DNA from: JAICIG01 sp035532215
GTDB lineage: Bacteria > Planctomycetota > Planctomycetia > Pirellulales > JAICIG01
Length of the DNA stretch: 18,154 nt
Assembly: GCA_035532215.1 (NCBI GenBank)
Contig: DATKRK010000340.1
Coordinates: 1 to 18,154, forward strand
Direction of reading: 5' to 3'
Below, piece by piece: positions 7,896-15,289 of the stretch (position 1 is the first letter of the stretch; each line of letters begins with the position of its first letter). Under the pieces are notes generated by a model, which searched no databases, was not told the DNA's origin, and saw only the letters and a list, made by a program, of their open reading frames with translations. The position numbers and the translations under genes are program-made.

Positions 7896-8702
7896 ATGAA
7901 ATGGTTTGCAGTGTTGGCGTTGGGCCTTTTGCTGGGGACGGCTTGGATTCAAGCCGCCGAGCCGACGGAGAAAAGCGGCAAGGGAAAACCGGCAGTCAAG
8001 AAGGCGCCCGCCAAGCTGATTGGCGCCAATGAGCCGAGCGACGAGGAAACCGTGCCGGCGAACAAGGACGAAGCGGAATTGTCTCCGGCCGAGTTCAAGA
8101 AGCTGATGAAGAAGATCAGCTACATGTTCGGCATGAACCTGGGACGCACCATGAAGGCCCAAGGCATGGAAATCTCCGCCGACGACTTTGTCCGCGGCAT
8201 GCAAACCGCATTGGACGGCAAGGAATCCGAACTTTCCGAAGAAGAGCTGCAGGCGGCGGGCGCCGCGTTCGAACGCGTGTTGAGACAAAAGCAACTCGCC
8301 GCCGCGAAAAACGCCGCCGCGAAAAGCAAAGACTTCTTGACCGCCAACACGTTGAAAAAGGGCGTAAAGGTTACCGACAGCGGCCTGCAATACCGCGTGC
8401 TCAAGAGCGGCAAGGGCAAATCGCCCAAGGCGACCGACACCGTCTCGACCCATTACAAAGGCATGTTGATCGACGGCACGGTGTTCGACAGCTCGGCCAA
8501 GCACGGCGGCGAGCCGATCAGCTTTCCGGTCAATCGCGTGATCAAGGGCTGGACCGAAGCCTTGCAGATGATGAAGGTCGGCGACAAGTGGGAGCTGGTG
8601 ATTCCCAGCGAATTGGCTTACGGCCCGCAAGGCAGCCCGCCCGCCATTCCGCCCAACGCGACGTTGGTCTTCGAGATCGAACTGGTCGGCATCGGAGAGT
8701 AG
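7896..8702 (+). CDS. Secreted FKBP-type peptidyl-prolyl cis-trans isomerase
   Basis: The 268-residue protein speeds proline isomerisation during folding of exported proteins. It has a signal peptide (1-20, cut near IQA-AEP), a Lys/Pro-rich linker, an FKBP N-terminal dimerisation-type domain (about 62-135, with SYMFGMNLGRTMK) and a C-terminal FKBP domain (about 155-266). Active-site residues of the family are in place: Tyr187 in THYKG, Phe197-Asp198 in VFDSS, Phe210, Val215-Ile216, Trp219, and Tyr242 in LAYGPQG. The order and length match FkpA/Mip-type proteins of the cell envelope. An upstream ATG at 7761 is in frame, but its 45 extra residues are Arg/Cys/Gly-rich; the ATG at 7896 has AAAGGG just upstream and gives a clean signal peptide. 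A strong hairpin follows the stop. Confidence 0.93.
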   Translation: MKWFAVLALGLLLGTAWIQAAEPTEKSGKGKPAVKKAPAKLIGANEPSDEETVPANKDEAELSPAEFKKLMKKISYMFGMNLGRTMKAQGMEISADDFVRGMQTALDGKESELSEEELQAAGAAFERVLRQKQLAAAKNAAAKSKDFLTANTLKKGVKVTDSGLQYRVLKSGKGKSPKATDTVSTHYKGMLIDGTVFDSSAKHGGEPISFPVNRVIKGWTEALQMMKVGDKWELVIPSELAYGPQGSPPAIPPNATLVFEIELVGIGE

Positions 8703-8733
8703 TTTCGCGGACGACGACCGCGTATAACAGCGC

Positions 8734-8773
8734 AACGAGCGGCAGGCGGCCCCGCGGCCTCCTGCCGCTTGTT
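8734..8773 (+). terminator. Strong stem-loop terminator after the FKBP gene
   Basis: AACGAGCGGCAGG (8734-8746) pairs with CCTGCCGCTTGTT (8761-8773), with one G-U pair. A further GGCC/GGCC stem continues inside after one mismatch and closes on a CCGC loop. It sits 31 bases after the stop codon. The downstream side is T-rich (GCTTGTTCTGTT) but lacks a long T-run, so it is an intrinsic-like terminator of high stem stability. Confidence 0.65.
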
Positions 8774-9158
8774 CTGTTGGCGAACACGGGTGAATTGGCA
8801 AGCTCTGCGAATCGCATCCGACGAAAGGCGAGGGTGCCCAGTGAGTGCGGCCCAGTCTCCCTCTGGGAGAGGTTAGGTGAGGGCCATCAGGCTGGTGGAG
8901 CTTCATTCCCCGCTGTCGGCCGCCGCCCTCAGACGTTATCCTGGGTGCTTCCCGTCCCGACGGCTGGGCCGGGCGCCGGAGTCACTCGCTAAGCGAAGCC
9001 CAGAAAGGCAACGTTCGGGAAATTGCCTCATGGACAGAAAGCTGCTCAGCGAGCGCGACCTTCGCACCAGCGCGACAACGCCGGCGAAGGCGCTGTCGAA
9101 ATGTGCCGAACGGGGTAGACTCTTGACTTTCTCCTCGCGCAAGAAGGGCGGGCACGAC
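8774..9158. other. Intergenic region upstream of the restriction-modification gene
   Basis: About 385 bases without a convincing gene. It holds one short palindromic repeat at 8856-8884, and the remainder looks like non-coding mixed sequence. No convincing -35/-10 pair for the downstream restriction-modification gene was found; a TTGACT at 9123-9128 has no acceptable -10 at the right distance. Confidence 0.5.
8856..8884 (+). repeat. Short dispersed palindromic repeat (TCTCCC..GGGAGAGG type)
   Basis: TCTCCC (8856-8861) and GGGAGA (8865-8870) form a perfect 6-bp stem with a 3-base loop, followed by GGTTAGGTGAGGG. Read on the other strand this is the 'CCCTCACCTAACCTCTCCC' phrase, close to a repeat family scattered between genes in many bacteria. 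Only one copy is present in this window. Confidence 0.5.
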
Positions 9159-9233
9159 ATGGAACGTCGGACTAAGGCTTACAGGGCAGCCGCTGCCATT
9201 ATCGGCTGTGCAATCGCTTCGGGGGCAGCGTAG
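9159..9233 (+). CDS. Possible 24-residue hydrophobic leader peptide
   Basis: An ATG at 9159 follows AAGAAGGGCGGG and opens 24 codons: basic start (MERRTKAYR), then an Ala/Ile/Gly-rich hydrophobic stretch, ending in TAG at 9231-9233. That stop lies five bases before the ATG of the restriction-modification gene, so translation could be coupled. It could equally be chance or the remnant of a signal peptide from a lost gene. No family is recognised. Confidence 0.3.
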   Translation: MERRTKAYRAAAAIIGCAIASGAA

Positions 9234-9238
9234 GCAAC

Positions 9239-12200
9239 ATGGCGCGGCAGAAGAAAATTCAATTCAATCCGGTCAAGAATTTCGGATTGCTGTCGAGCCA
9301 CTGGATCGAGCACCGCTTGCAGCTTGAACCGGAATGGGATGCGCTGGACGGGGAGGCTCGTCAAAAGCTTGATGAACTAAGTCGGTTATGGGACGTCCAG
9401 CGCGCACGAGTCGAGCAGTATGGCAATGAGGCGGCGTTGGAGCACGCCTTCATTCAGCCGGTTCTTGAGTCTCTCGGCTGGAAGCCGATCTACCAAACGT
9501 TTCTTCAAGGCCGAAAGCCCGATTACGCATTATTCCTCGACGACGCCGCGTTGGACCGCGCGCTAGCGGCGAGGCATAATTCGCCCGAATTCTGGAGCCA
9601 TCCAACGATCGTGGCCGACGCGAAGGCGTGGCACGTCAGTTTGGACCGCCCCGCGGTCGTTGAAAACAAGCGCGAATATCCCCCGCAGCAACTTGAATGG
9701 TATCTCGATCGTAGCCACCTCGATTACGGGATTCTCACGAATGGCAGGTTGTGGCGACTGATTCCACGCGAGTACGCGCCGCAACAACGCCGCTTCCAAA
9801 CCTATTTGGAATGCGACTTGCCGCCGGTGCTAGACTCGGCGCGAACCGAAGGCATTCTGATCGACGACTTCAAAGAATTCTTCCTGTTCTTTAGCCCCGT
9901 CGCATTCCAGGAAAGAGCCGGTCGCAAACCATTGATCGTACGGGCGATCGAAGGCAGCTCGGAGTATCGCCTCGGCGTCGGCGAAAGCCTAAAGCAACGC
10001 GCGTTCAAAGCCCTGGAACTTTGCATCGAAGGCTTTCTGACATACAAGCCCAATGGGTTGAATCCCGGCGACCATCTAGCTTTGTGTCGGGAGCAAAGCT
10101 TCGTGCTGCTCTATCGGCTGCTCTTCATCATGTTTGCCGAAGACCGACGGCTGTTGCCGTATCGCGTAAATCACACCTACACGAGCAATCGTTCGATGGG
10201 CCGGCACCGCGACGACGTAGCGAGTCGGCTCGACCTGGCGAAGGACCAGCCTGCTGCCGATTATTCGCGCGATGCGACGGACCTTTGGGACGACGTGCAA
10301 GACCTGTTCGACCTGGTGGACCGCGGCCGTCGCACCTACGGCGTGCCGGCCTACAACGGCGGCTTGTTCGATCCAGGCTTGCACGAGTTTCTCACCGAAA
10401 AAAAAGTCCCCGACTACTACATGGCGCGCATCGTTGATCAGTTGGGGCGAGCGCCCGACCCCGACCATCCACAAGCTGGACTTTTTCGCGTTGACTATCG
10501 AGACCTCGCGATCCAGCACTTGGGCAGCATCTATGAAGGATTGTTGGAGCTTCATCCGCACCATGCGTCGGAGCGGATGATCGTCGTCAGCCGGCGGACT
10601 CAGGGGCGAGTCGAGGAGCAAGTTTTGCCGGCCACGGCTCACGTGCCGGCCGGATTCACCTACGCAGATATTTCCTATCGACCGGGAACGATCTATCTGC
10701 GCACGAACAAGGGCGAGCGTCGCGCCAGCGGCAGTTACTACACGCCCGATCATATCGTCGACTACATCGTCTCGCGCACCATTACGCCATTGCTCAAGCA
10801 AGTCGAAGCCAGCCTACAGGCGGAGATTAACGAGGCTGCGCAGCATGGCGACCCCGCCCGGCAGTCCGAACTCCAACACGCATTCGACGATCGCGTTCTC
10901 AAATTGCGTATTCTCGACCCGGCGATGGGCTCCGGGCACTTCCTGATCCGCGCGTGCCAGTTCCTGGGAGAGGAAATTGCCACTCACCCGTATTCAAGCG
11001 ACAACGCGTTAGCGCAAGCCGAGGACGAAGAATCGGCCGTATCGTTCTGGAAGCGTCGCGTTGCGGAATGCTGCCTATACGGCGTGGACCTGAACGGACT
11101 GGCTGTCGAACTTGCCAAGCTCGCGTTGTGGCTCGAAACGGTTGCCATCAACCGCCCCTTGACGTTCCTTGACCACCATCTGCGACCGGGCAATAGCCTC
11201 ATGGGCGCCAGACTTGCCGAACTCGGCGCGCTTCCGGGAGAAATCGAGCTACGCGCGAATGAAGTATCGAAGAGGGTTGAAGAACAACTGCCTGTTTTGC
11301 TTCAGCCGCTGGCGGAAATTCGTGAGACTCCGTCCGAAACCGTGGCGCAAATCAAGAACAAGCAGCGGCTCTATCAGTCATTCGAAAAGCGGCGAGAGCC
11401 GTTTCGCCTCGTCGCCGACCTCTGGACGTCGACGTTTGTTGATCAGCAGCTAACCGACGACCAATACCAGCAAGCCATCGATACCGTCGCCCAACCCCGC
11501 AAATTCGCGGAGCTTTCTCAGCAACCTTGGTTCGCTCCGGCGATTGGCCTTACGCGGCGTCCCGACATCCAGCCGTTTCATTGGGAACTGGAGTTCTTGG
11601 AGGCCTTCTACGCCGAAAACGGACGGCGGCCAGACGCGGGATTCGATGCGATCATCGGCAATCCGCCTTACGAGGTGCTCTCCGAGCTTGAGTCCGGCCG
11701 CGATTTGGCGGCCTTCCGCGCGTTCATCGAGCACGAGCGCGCCTATGAACCCTCGCAGAGGGGTAAAAACAATCTCTATAAATTGTTTATTTGCCGCTCG
11801 TTAGAACTGCTAACGAGCGGTGGATTCCTTGGGCTTATTACACCGATGTCTATCCTGGGTGATGACGTCACCGCCGATCTCCGGCGCTCGATCACAACGC
11901 AAGCGTCTTTTACCACAATTGAAGCATTTCCGCATAAAGACAATCCAAAGAAGCGAGTGTTTCCGGACGCAAAGCTGTCGACCGCCGTCTTCACGCTGAC
12001 GAAGAACGTGGCGCCGGAAATGAGATTCAGCGTAAGGGTGCATCCTGAACGATGGATCGAAGAGGACAGCCGCTCCTTTCGGTTGAAAACGACCGAGATA
12101 GCCCTCTACGACCCACTTAATTACACGATTGTAAGTTGCGCCCAACCCGACTGGGATCTGGCCGTTCGCATCATGCGATCGGAGCGCATGACGCGCCTTG

Positions 12201-13012
12201 GCGCCATAGCGACGTCATACCAGGGGGAAATCAATGAAACCGTCGATTCCAAGAAAGGCCGCATCTCGTACCACAGCGAGGACGGGCCGGAAGTGATTCG
12301 CGGGGCGCACATCTGTCTCTACGCCATACGTGAGGCGTCGCAAGGCACCCCTGTTTACATAATAAAAGACAGATTTCTCAAGCGGCCGGGAAAAGCGAAG
12401 GATCAGAAGGCGTTCCATTACCGATTTGCGCGGGTCGGATTCCAACGCAAGGCCCCTCAGAACAATTTTCGCAGACTCATCGCCGCCGCCGTTCCTGTTG
12501 GCACGTTCTTGCTCGAGTCCGTCAGCTATGTCCCTGCACACAGGTCCACAGCTCCCCTACCGGTAATACTAGCCATGCTGAATTCAAAACTGTGCGACTG
12601 GTATTTCCGCTTAGGCAGCACGAATGCGATGGTGGGTGAATACCAGTTCAATAATCTTCCGTTTCCTTTGTTTGCACCTGCCACGTCCGGTGTCGATACC
12701 ATTTCGCCCGCCATAAGAGATTCTAAACGAGCGCTTGAACGACGCGAGTTAGATGCAGCGTATGACTTGGTGTCTCCAATGCTCCAGGCCGCACCATTTC
12801 CTACGGAAATACAATCGCTTATTACTGTCGCTGTGGAACGTATCCAAGCAATCGAAGCGCAGAGGCGGAGTGTTAGGCGCGTTGACCGCTCCGCATTGGA
12901 CCCGCACGCTCAACCCTACCAGGATTTTATCGACCGGCTACTCTACGCAATGGCCGGCATCTCGGACGAAGAAGCACGCGGCCTAGAAGCTCGGCTTGCG
13001 ACCATGATGTGA
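9239..13012 (+). CDS. Type IIG-like restriction-modification enzyme (Eco57I-family methyltransferase fused to nuclease)
   Basis: One 1257-residue chain appears to hold cutting, methylating and target-recognition parts. The N-terminus looks like a PD-(D/E)xK nuclease: PDYALF (94-99, Asp95), then VADAKAW (125-131, Asp127 and Lys129), then Gln150/Gln151 and Tyr155. The N6-adenine methyltransferase core follows: motif X GSYYTPDHIVDYIV (498-511), SAM-binding motif I LDPAMGSGHFL (559-569), CLYGVDLN (612-619) and catalytic motif IV NPPY (808-811). FPDAKLSTAVFTL (908-920) comes next, then a probable target-recognition domain, with NNLPFPLF at 1138-1145. Family members methylate adenine in a specific site and cut unmethylated DNA, defending the cell. 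The ATG at 9239 is used; its ribosome-binding site is unclear and may depend on the 24-codon leader. The part after about 11750 is noticeably richer in A+T. A BREX PglX is less likely because no other BREX gene is near and a nuclease-like N-terminus is present. Confidence 0.87.
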   Translation: MARQKKIQFNPVKNFGLLSSHWIEHRLQLEPEWDALDGEARQKLDELSRLWDVQRARVEQYGNEAALEHAFIQPVLESLGWKPIYQTFLQGRKPDYALFLDDAALDRALAARHNSPEFWSHPTIVADAKAWHVSLDRPAVVENKREYPPQQLEWYLDRSHLDYGILTNGRLWRLIPREYAPQQRRFQTYLECDLPPVLDSARTEGILIDDFKEFFLFFSPVAFQERAGRKPLIVRAIEGSSEYRLGVGESLKQRAFKALELCIEGFLTYKPNGLNPGDHLALCREQSFVLLYRLLFIMFAEDRRLLPYRVNHTYTSNRSMGRHRDDVASRLDLAKDQPAADYSRDATDLWDDVQDLFDLVDRGRRTYGVPAYNGGLFDPGLHEFLTEKKVPDYYMARIVDQLGRAPDPDHPQAGLFRVDYRDLAIQHLGSIYEGLLELHPHHASERMIVVSRRTQGRVEEQVLPATAHVPAGFTYADISYRPGTIYLRTNKGERRASGSYYTPDHIVDYIVSRTITPLLKQVEASLQAEINEAAQHGDPARQSELQHAFDDRVLKLRILDPAMGSGHFLIRACQFLGEEIATHPYSSDNALAQAEDEESAVSFWKRRVAECCLYGVDLNGLAVELAKLALWLETVAINRPLTFLDHHLRPGNSLMGARLAELGALPGEIELRANEVSKRVEEQLPVLLQPLAEIRETPSETVAQIKNKQRLYQSFEKRREPFRLVADLWTSTFVDQQLTDDQYQQAIDTVAQPRKFAELSQQPWFAPAIGLTRRPDIQPFHWELEFLEAFYAENGRRPDAGFDAIIGNPPYEVLSELESGRDLAAFRAFIEHERAYEPSQRGKNNLYKLFICRSLELLTSGGFLGLITPMSILGDDVTADLRRSITTQASFTTIEAFPHKDNPKKRVFPDAKLSTAVFTLTKNVAPEMRFSVRVHPERWIEEDSRSFRLKTTEIALYDPLNYTIVSCAQPDWDLAVRIMRSERMTRLGAIATSYQGEINETVDSKKGRISYHSEDGPEVIRGAHICLYAIREASQGTPVYIIKDRFLKRPGKAKDQKAFHYRFARVGFQRKAPQNNFRRLIAAAVPVGTFLLESVSYVPAHRSTAPLPVILAMLNSKLCDWYFRLGSTNAMVGEYQFNNLPFPLFAPATSGVDTISPAIRDSKRALERRELDAAYDLVSPMLQAAPFPTEIQSLITVAVERIQAIEAQRRSVRRVDRSALDPHAQPYQDFIDRLLYAMAGISDEEARGLEARLATMM
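11794..11820. repeat. Perfect 11-bp palindrome inside the restriction-modification gene
   Basis: CCGCTCGTTAG (11794-11804) and CTAACGAGCGG (11810-11820) are exact reverse complements around a 5-base AACTG loop. The repeat lies in the coding region (residues about 853-860) just after an A/T-rich stretch and some 120 bases after the NPPY codons. A perfect stem of this length is uncommon inside a coding region. Confidence 0.85.
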
Positions 13013-13066
13013 GCGGCGCGTTCGGTTTTCAATCGCAGCGCGAGTCAAAGTCGAAAGGAAAGAACA

Positions 13067-13465
13067 ATGGCAAGCCCAATCGGAAAAGTTACGTTGGAAG
13101 ATTTGGAACGGTTTCTCCAGCAGAACGGCGAACTCTGGGGAGTCGCCGCCCCGCCCGCTATCGCGGCTGCAATCGGCAGAAGTCCCGTAGCTGCAAACGA
13201 ACTGATCGACGCGCTCGGTCTTTATCGCCCGGAACTGGGGTACGTGTACGTCTTTAGCGATGAAGAAGATCCCTACAACGCGGTCAACCAACACTGGCCG
13301 AATAATGTCGACTCGGTCGACGCCGAGGGACTGGAACGATTTGTTATCCGAACTGTACGGGGCCGAGACTTTCTTTATGTCGCGCCAAGCGATGAAGACG
13401 CTTCGAACGGCGAATATATTACTCTCTTGACGCGCGAGTGGGACGAAACCGACGTAGAACGGTGA
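13067..13465 (+). CDS. Small acidic protein of unknown function, companion of the restriction-modification gene
   Basis: This 132-residue protein starts at an ATG with AAAGGAAAG upstream, 54 bases after the stop of the restriction-modification gene, so it is probably co-transcribed with it. I do not recognise a family. It contains 25 Asp/Glu against 10 Lys/Arg (net about -15). A helical N-terminal part (VTLEDLERFLQQN, then an Ala/Ile-rich stretch at 27-50) is followed by a strand-like region (GYVYVFSDEEDPY, 58-70) and a second strand-rich region (RFVIRTVRGRDFLYVAP, 91-107). No signal peptide, membrane segment or cysteine is present. Possible roles are a regulator or inhibitor of the neighbouring enzyme, or a passenger; the sequence does not decide. 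Confidence 0.75.
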   Translation: MASPIGKVTLEDLERFLQQNGELWGVAAPPAIAAAIGRSPVAANELIDALGLYRPELGYVYVFSDEEDPYNAVNQHWPNNVDSVDAEGLERFVIRTVRGRDFLYVAPSDEDASNGEYITLLTREWDETDVER

Positions 13466-13589
13466 ATGCTCCGACGCACCCTGATCTTATTCTGCCAGGG
13501 CCGCCGTGGGCAGCCAAACGCGACAGGTCCAATTGACTGCTTTCGGCGGCCATTGCGATCGGGTGGGATCCGCCTTTTTCGGACGGCCG

Positions 13590-13641
13590 CGAGGGCGAAG
13601 CGCCGCTTTCGAGGTCGAGCGGCGCCCGTGGCCGGCCCTCG
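13590..13641. repeat. Nested imperfect palindrome (7-bp outer and 8-bp inner stems)
   Basis: The outer arms CGAGGGC (13590-13596) and GCCCTCG (13635-13641) enclose the inner arms GCGCCGCT (13600-13607) and AGCGGCGC (13618-13625), which are perfect around a 10-base loop. No T-run follows on either strand, so it is not a typical terminator. It may be a dispersed repeat unit or a protein-binding or cruciform site. Confidence 0.65.
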
Positions 13642-13742
13642 AAAACTGACGATGGCGAACAAGCCGCTGGGGCGATAAGCTCGGCCTGCCCGGCGGTCTG
13701 GAGCCGGCGCGATTGCCGGGCGAAGAGCCGCGGAGTGAATGC

Positions 13743-14027
13743 AAAAATCATGGTTTATACGCCTCGCGAATTGATAAAGCGCCGCCAGGCGAGAAAACGC
13801 CCAAATTCTCGGCCCGCGGGCGAAAACGCCGCTCGCGGTGATTTATGGATATGCGTCAAAACGGCCGCCCAAGGGGCTGCGATCGGGCATGAAACGGCCG
13901 GTTTGGCGCCGCCGCCGGGCGGCCCGCGTCGCGCGAAATGCCTGTTTTCTCGGAGAATTTCGACCTGCGACGCGAATCGAACGCGCGCCGCGCGCGGCAA
14001 TATAAATGAATCGGCCGAAATATAAAT
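13743..14027. other. Region of many short A/T tracts between GC blocks
   Basis: Short A/T runs recur against a very GC-rich background, for example at 13743-13747, 13754-13759, 13794-13797, 13823-13826, 13841-13846, 13945-13948 and 13956-13960. Two near-identical AATATAAAT tracts lie at 13999-14007 and 14019-14027. The last is flanked by CGGCCG on both sides (14012-14017 and 14030-14035). Such spacing can give curved DNA or binding sites for nucleoid proteins; no such role is shown here. Confidence 0.5.
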
Positions 14028-14125
14028 CACGGCCGCGCCCCCGCGGCTTGCCTGTTGCTCTTGGGGAGGCGCCGGTCGTCGCCTGTCCGCTGCCTTGCGG
14101 TTATCGGTCGCAACGCGCCGCTGGT

Positions 14126-14878
14126 TCAAGTCGTCAGGCCCAACTCCTCGTGCTGCTGGCGGGCGGCGGCGAGATAGCGCTCGTAGGCCGTTTCGTCGCG
14201 GCGGCATGATTCGCCCTTGAAGACCAACGCGAACGAGCGGCGATGCCGCGTGGGGGAGTGGTTGGCATCGGCCCGATGGACCGTCATGCCGTGATGCGCG
14301 ACCGCGTCGCCCGGCTGCAAGATCATCGCCCGCTCGCGCGTGAAATCATCGGCCGTGTAGTCGACGATGCCTTGCGAGAAGCCGAGAATCTTCGACCGGG
14401 CATGCTTGCGATAGCCTTCCAAGTGCGAGCCGGCGACGTACCGCAGGCAGCCGTTCTCGGCGTCGACCGGATCGAGCGCCAGCCAAATCGTCGCCACGCT
14501 CGCAGGGGCGAGACAAAAGTAGTAGTTGTCCTGGTGCGGCGGCGTCACATGGTTCGTGCCGGGCGGTTTGTCGAACCATTCCGGCTGATCGCAGGCCGCC
14601 GGCTCGGCCAGCAGCGTTTCCGCCAGCGCGACCCAGCGAGGATTGCGGCTATAGGCCGCAAAGTAGGGATCGTGCCCCATCCGCTGCATTTGCTTGAGCG
14701 TCTCGGGCTTGCTGCGGTCGTCGTAGAACGCGTCGGCGTCGGGCAGTCGCGGCACGACCTCGCGAATGTAGCGGTCCAGGTTCAGCCGCAGGTCTTCGAG
14801 TTCATCGGGCGGCAAGAAACCGCGAACGACCGCGAAGCCGTCGCGGTCGAAAGTCGTTTTGAGATCGCTCGCCGGCAT
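14126..14878 (-). CDS. Phytanoyl-CoA dioxygenase (PhyH) family non-haem iron oxygenase
   Basis: The 250-residue cytoplasmic protein starts at ATG 14878 with GAGGAG upstream; a longer in-frame version is possible but its extra 63 residues are not family-like. The PhyH double-stranded beta-helix is evident: an N-terminal DGFAVVRGFL (13-22), the iron-binding H-x-D pair His115/Asp117 in PPHQDNYY, a G-C-L-R-Y-V-A-G-S-H strand (143-152), PGDAVAHHG (189-197), the likely distal iron ligand His201 in TVHRADAN, and a 2-oxoglutarate-binding Arg (213/214) in RRSFALVF. Members hydroxylate small molecules using Fe(II) and 2-oxoglutarate; bacterial substrates vary widely and cannot be read here. It faces the plus-strand gene at 15290 divergently and stands alone. 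Confidence 0.87.
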   Translation of the reverse strand: MPASDLKTTFDRDGFAVVRGFLPPDELEDLRLNLDRYIREVVPRLPDADAFYDDRSKPETLKQMQRMGHDPYFAAYSRNPRWVALAETLLAEPAACDQPEWFDKPPGTNHVTPPHQDNYYFCLAPASVATIWLALDPVDAENGCLRYVAGSHLEGYRKHARSKILGFSQGIVDYTADDFTRERAMILQPGDAVAHHGMTVHRADANHSPTRHRRSFALVFKGESCRRDETAYERYLAAARQQHEELGLTT

Positions 14879-15289
14879 CAACCGCGTCTCCTCGTGGGGC
14901 GGACGTTCCTGTTCGACCGATGGATCACTAACGTCGCACAGCTTGTCGCGGCGAATAGGATCAATCCCGAAATCTGCCCTCGTTTGTATGGGCTGGCGGC
15001 CGGGTTTGCAAACCAAGCGCCGTGAAGCGGCCGCAGTCATTGCCCAACTTGTAATTTCTTTTGGCAAATGAAGTTAGCAGCGGTCAGAGAAGGCGGCGAT
15101 CGAATTCGCTCCTGACGCGTGGCATGGCCTGGAAACAACGGTGTTGCTTTTTGGCCTCGCGACGATGTTTGGCGCGGGGGAACGGATCAGGGCAAGAGCC
15201 TCGGTTTTGCCGGAATTTTCCCCGAGAAATGGCCGAATAAGAAGGAGGCATCCTGCCAGGATGGATTGCTGCACGGAGACCGCCCCTTC
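14879..15289. other. Divergent intergenic region
   Basis: About 411 bases between two divergent starts. It contains the minus-strand promoter candidate and otherwise no recognised element. Two frames remain open across part of it on the plus strand, leading into the secreted-protein gene at 15290, but their residues do not look like a real N-terminus. Confidence 0.5.
14983..15011 (-). promoter_or_regulatory. Promoter candidate for the PhyH-family gene
   Basis: On the minus strand, TTGCAA (15006-15011) and TACAAA (14983-14988) are separated by 17 bases, each matching the sigma-70 consensus at four of six positions. The pair lies about 105 bases before the ATG at 14878. If used, it supports that ATG over the longer in-frame start at 15067. 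Confidence 0.35.

Larger units (their letters stand above)
13466..14125. other. 660-bp non-coding region with palindrome and A/T tracts
   Basis: No credible gene on either strand: the open frames are Arg/Pro/Ala-rich and overlap each other. The left half holds a nested palindrome (13590-13641). The right half (13743-14027) alternates GC blocks with short A/T tracts. The region separates the restriction-modification island from the convergent dioxygenase gene. Confidence 0.6.

Noticed and set aside
6858..8906. A 682-codon open frame on the minus strand
   Set aside because: It is antisense to the MFS gene end and the whole FKBP gene, both of which have clear family motifs. Its residues are Gln/Arg/His/Ala-rich with no recognisable domain, as expected of a GC-rich shadow frame.
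9239..13012. BREX PglX or DISARM methyltransferase
   Set aside because: No other BREX or DISARM component lies in the window, and the protein has a nuclease-like PD-(D/E)xK N-terminus, which fits a single-chain type IIG enzyme better. A member of a larger system cannot be fully excluded.
13419..13751. Overlapping minus-strand frames of about 95-110 codons after the acidic gene
   Set aside because: They overlap each other in different frames, lack ribosome-binding sites and cover the palindrome; composition is Arg/Pro/Ser-rich.
14100..14130. A tRNA-like GGTTCAAGTC box
   Set aside because: No matching acceptor, D or anticodon arms are found around it; it lies at the 3' end of the dioxygenase gene by chance.
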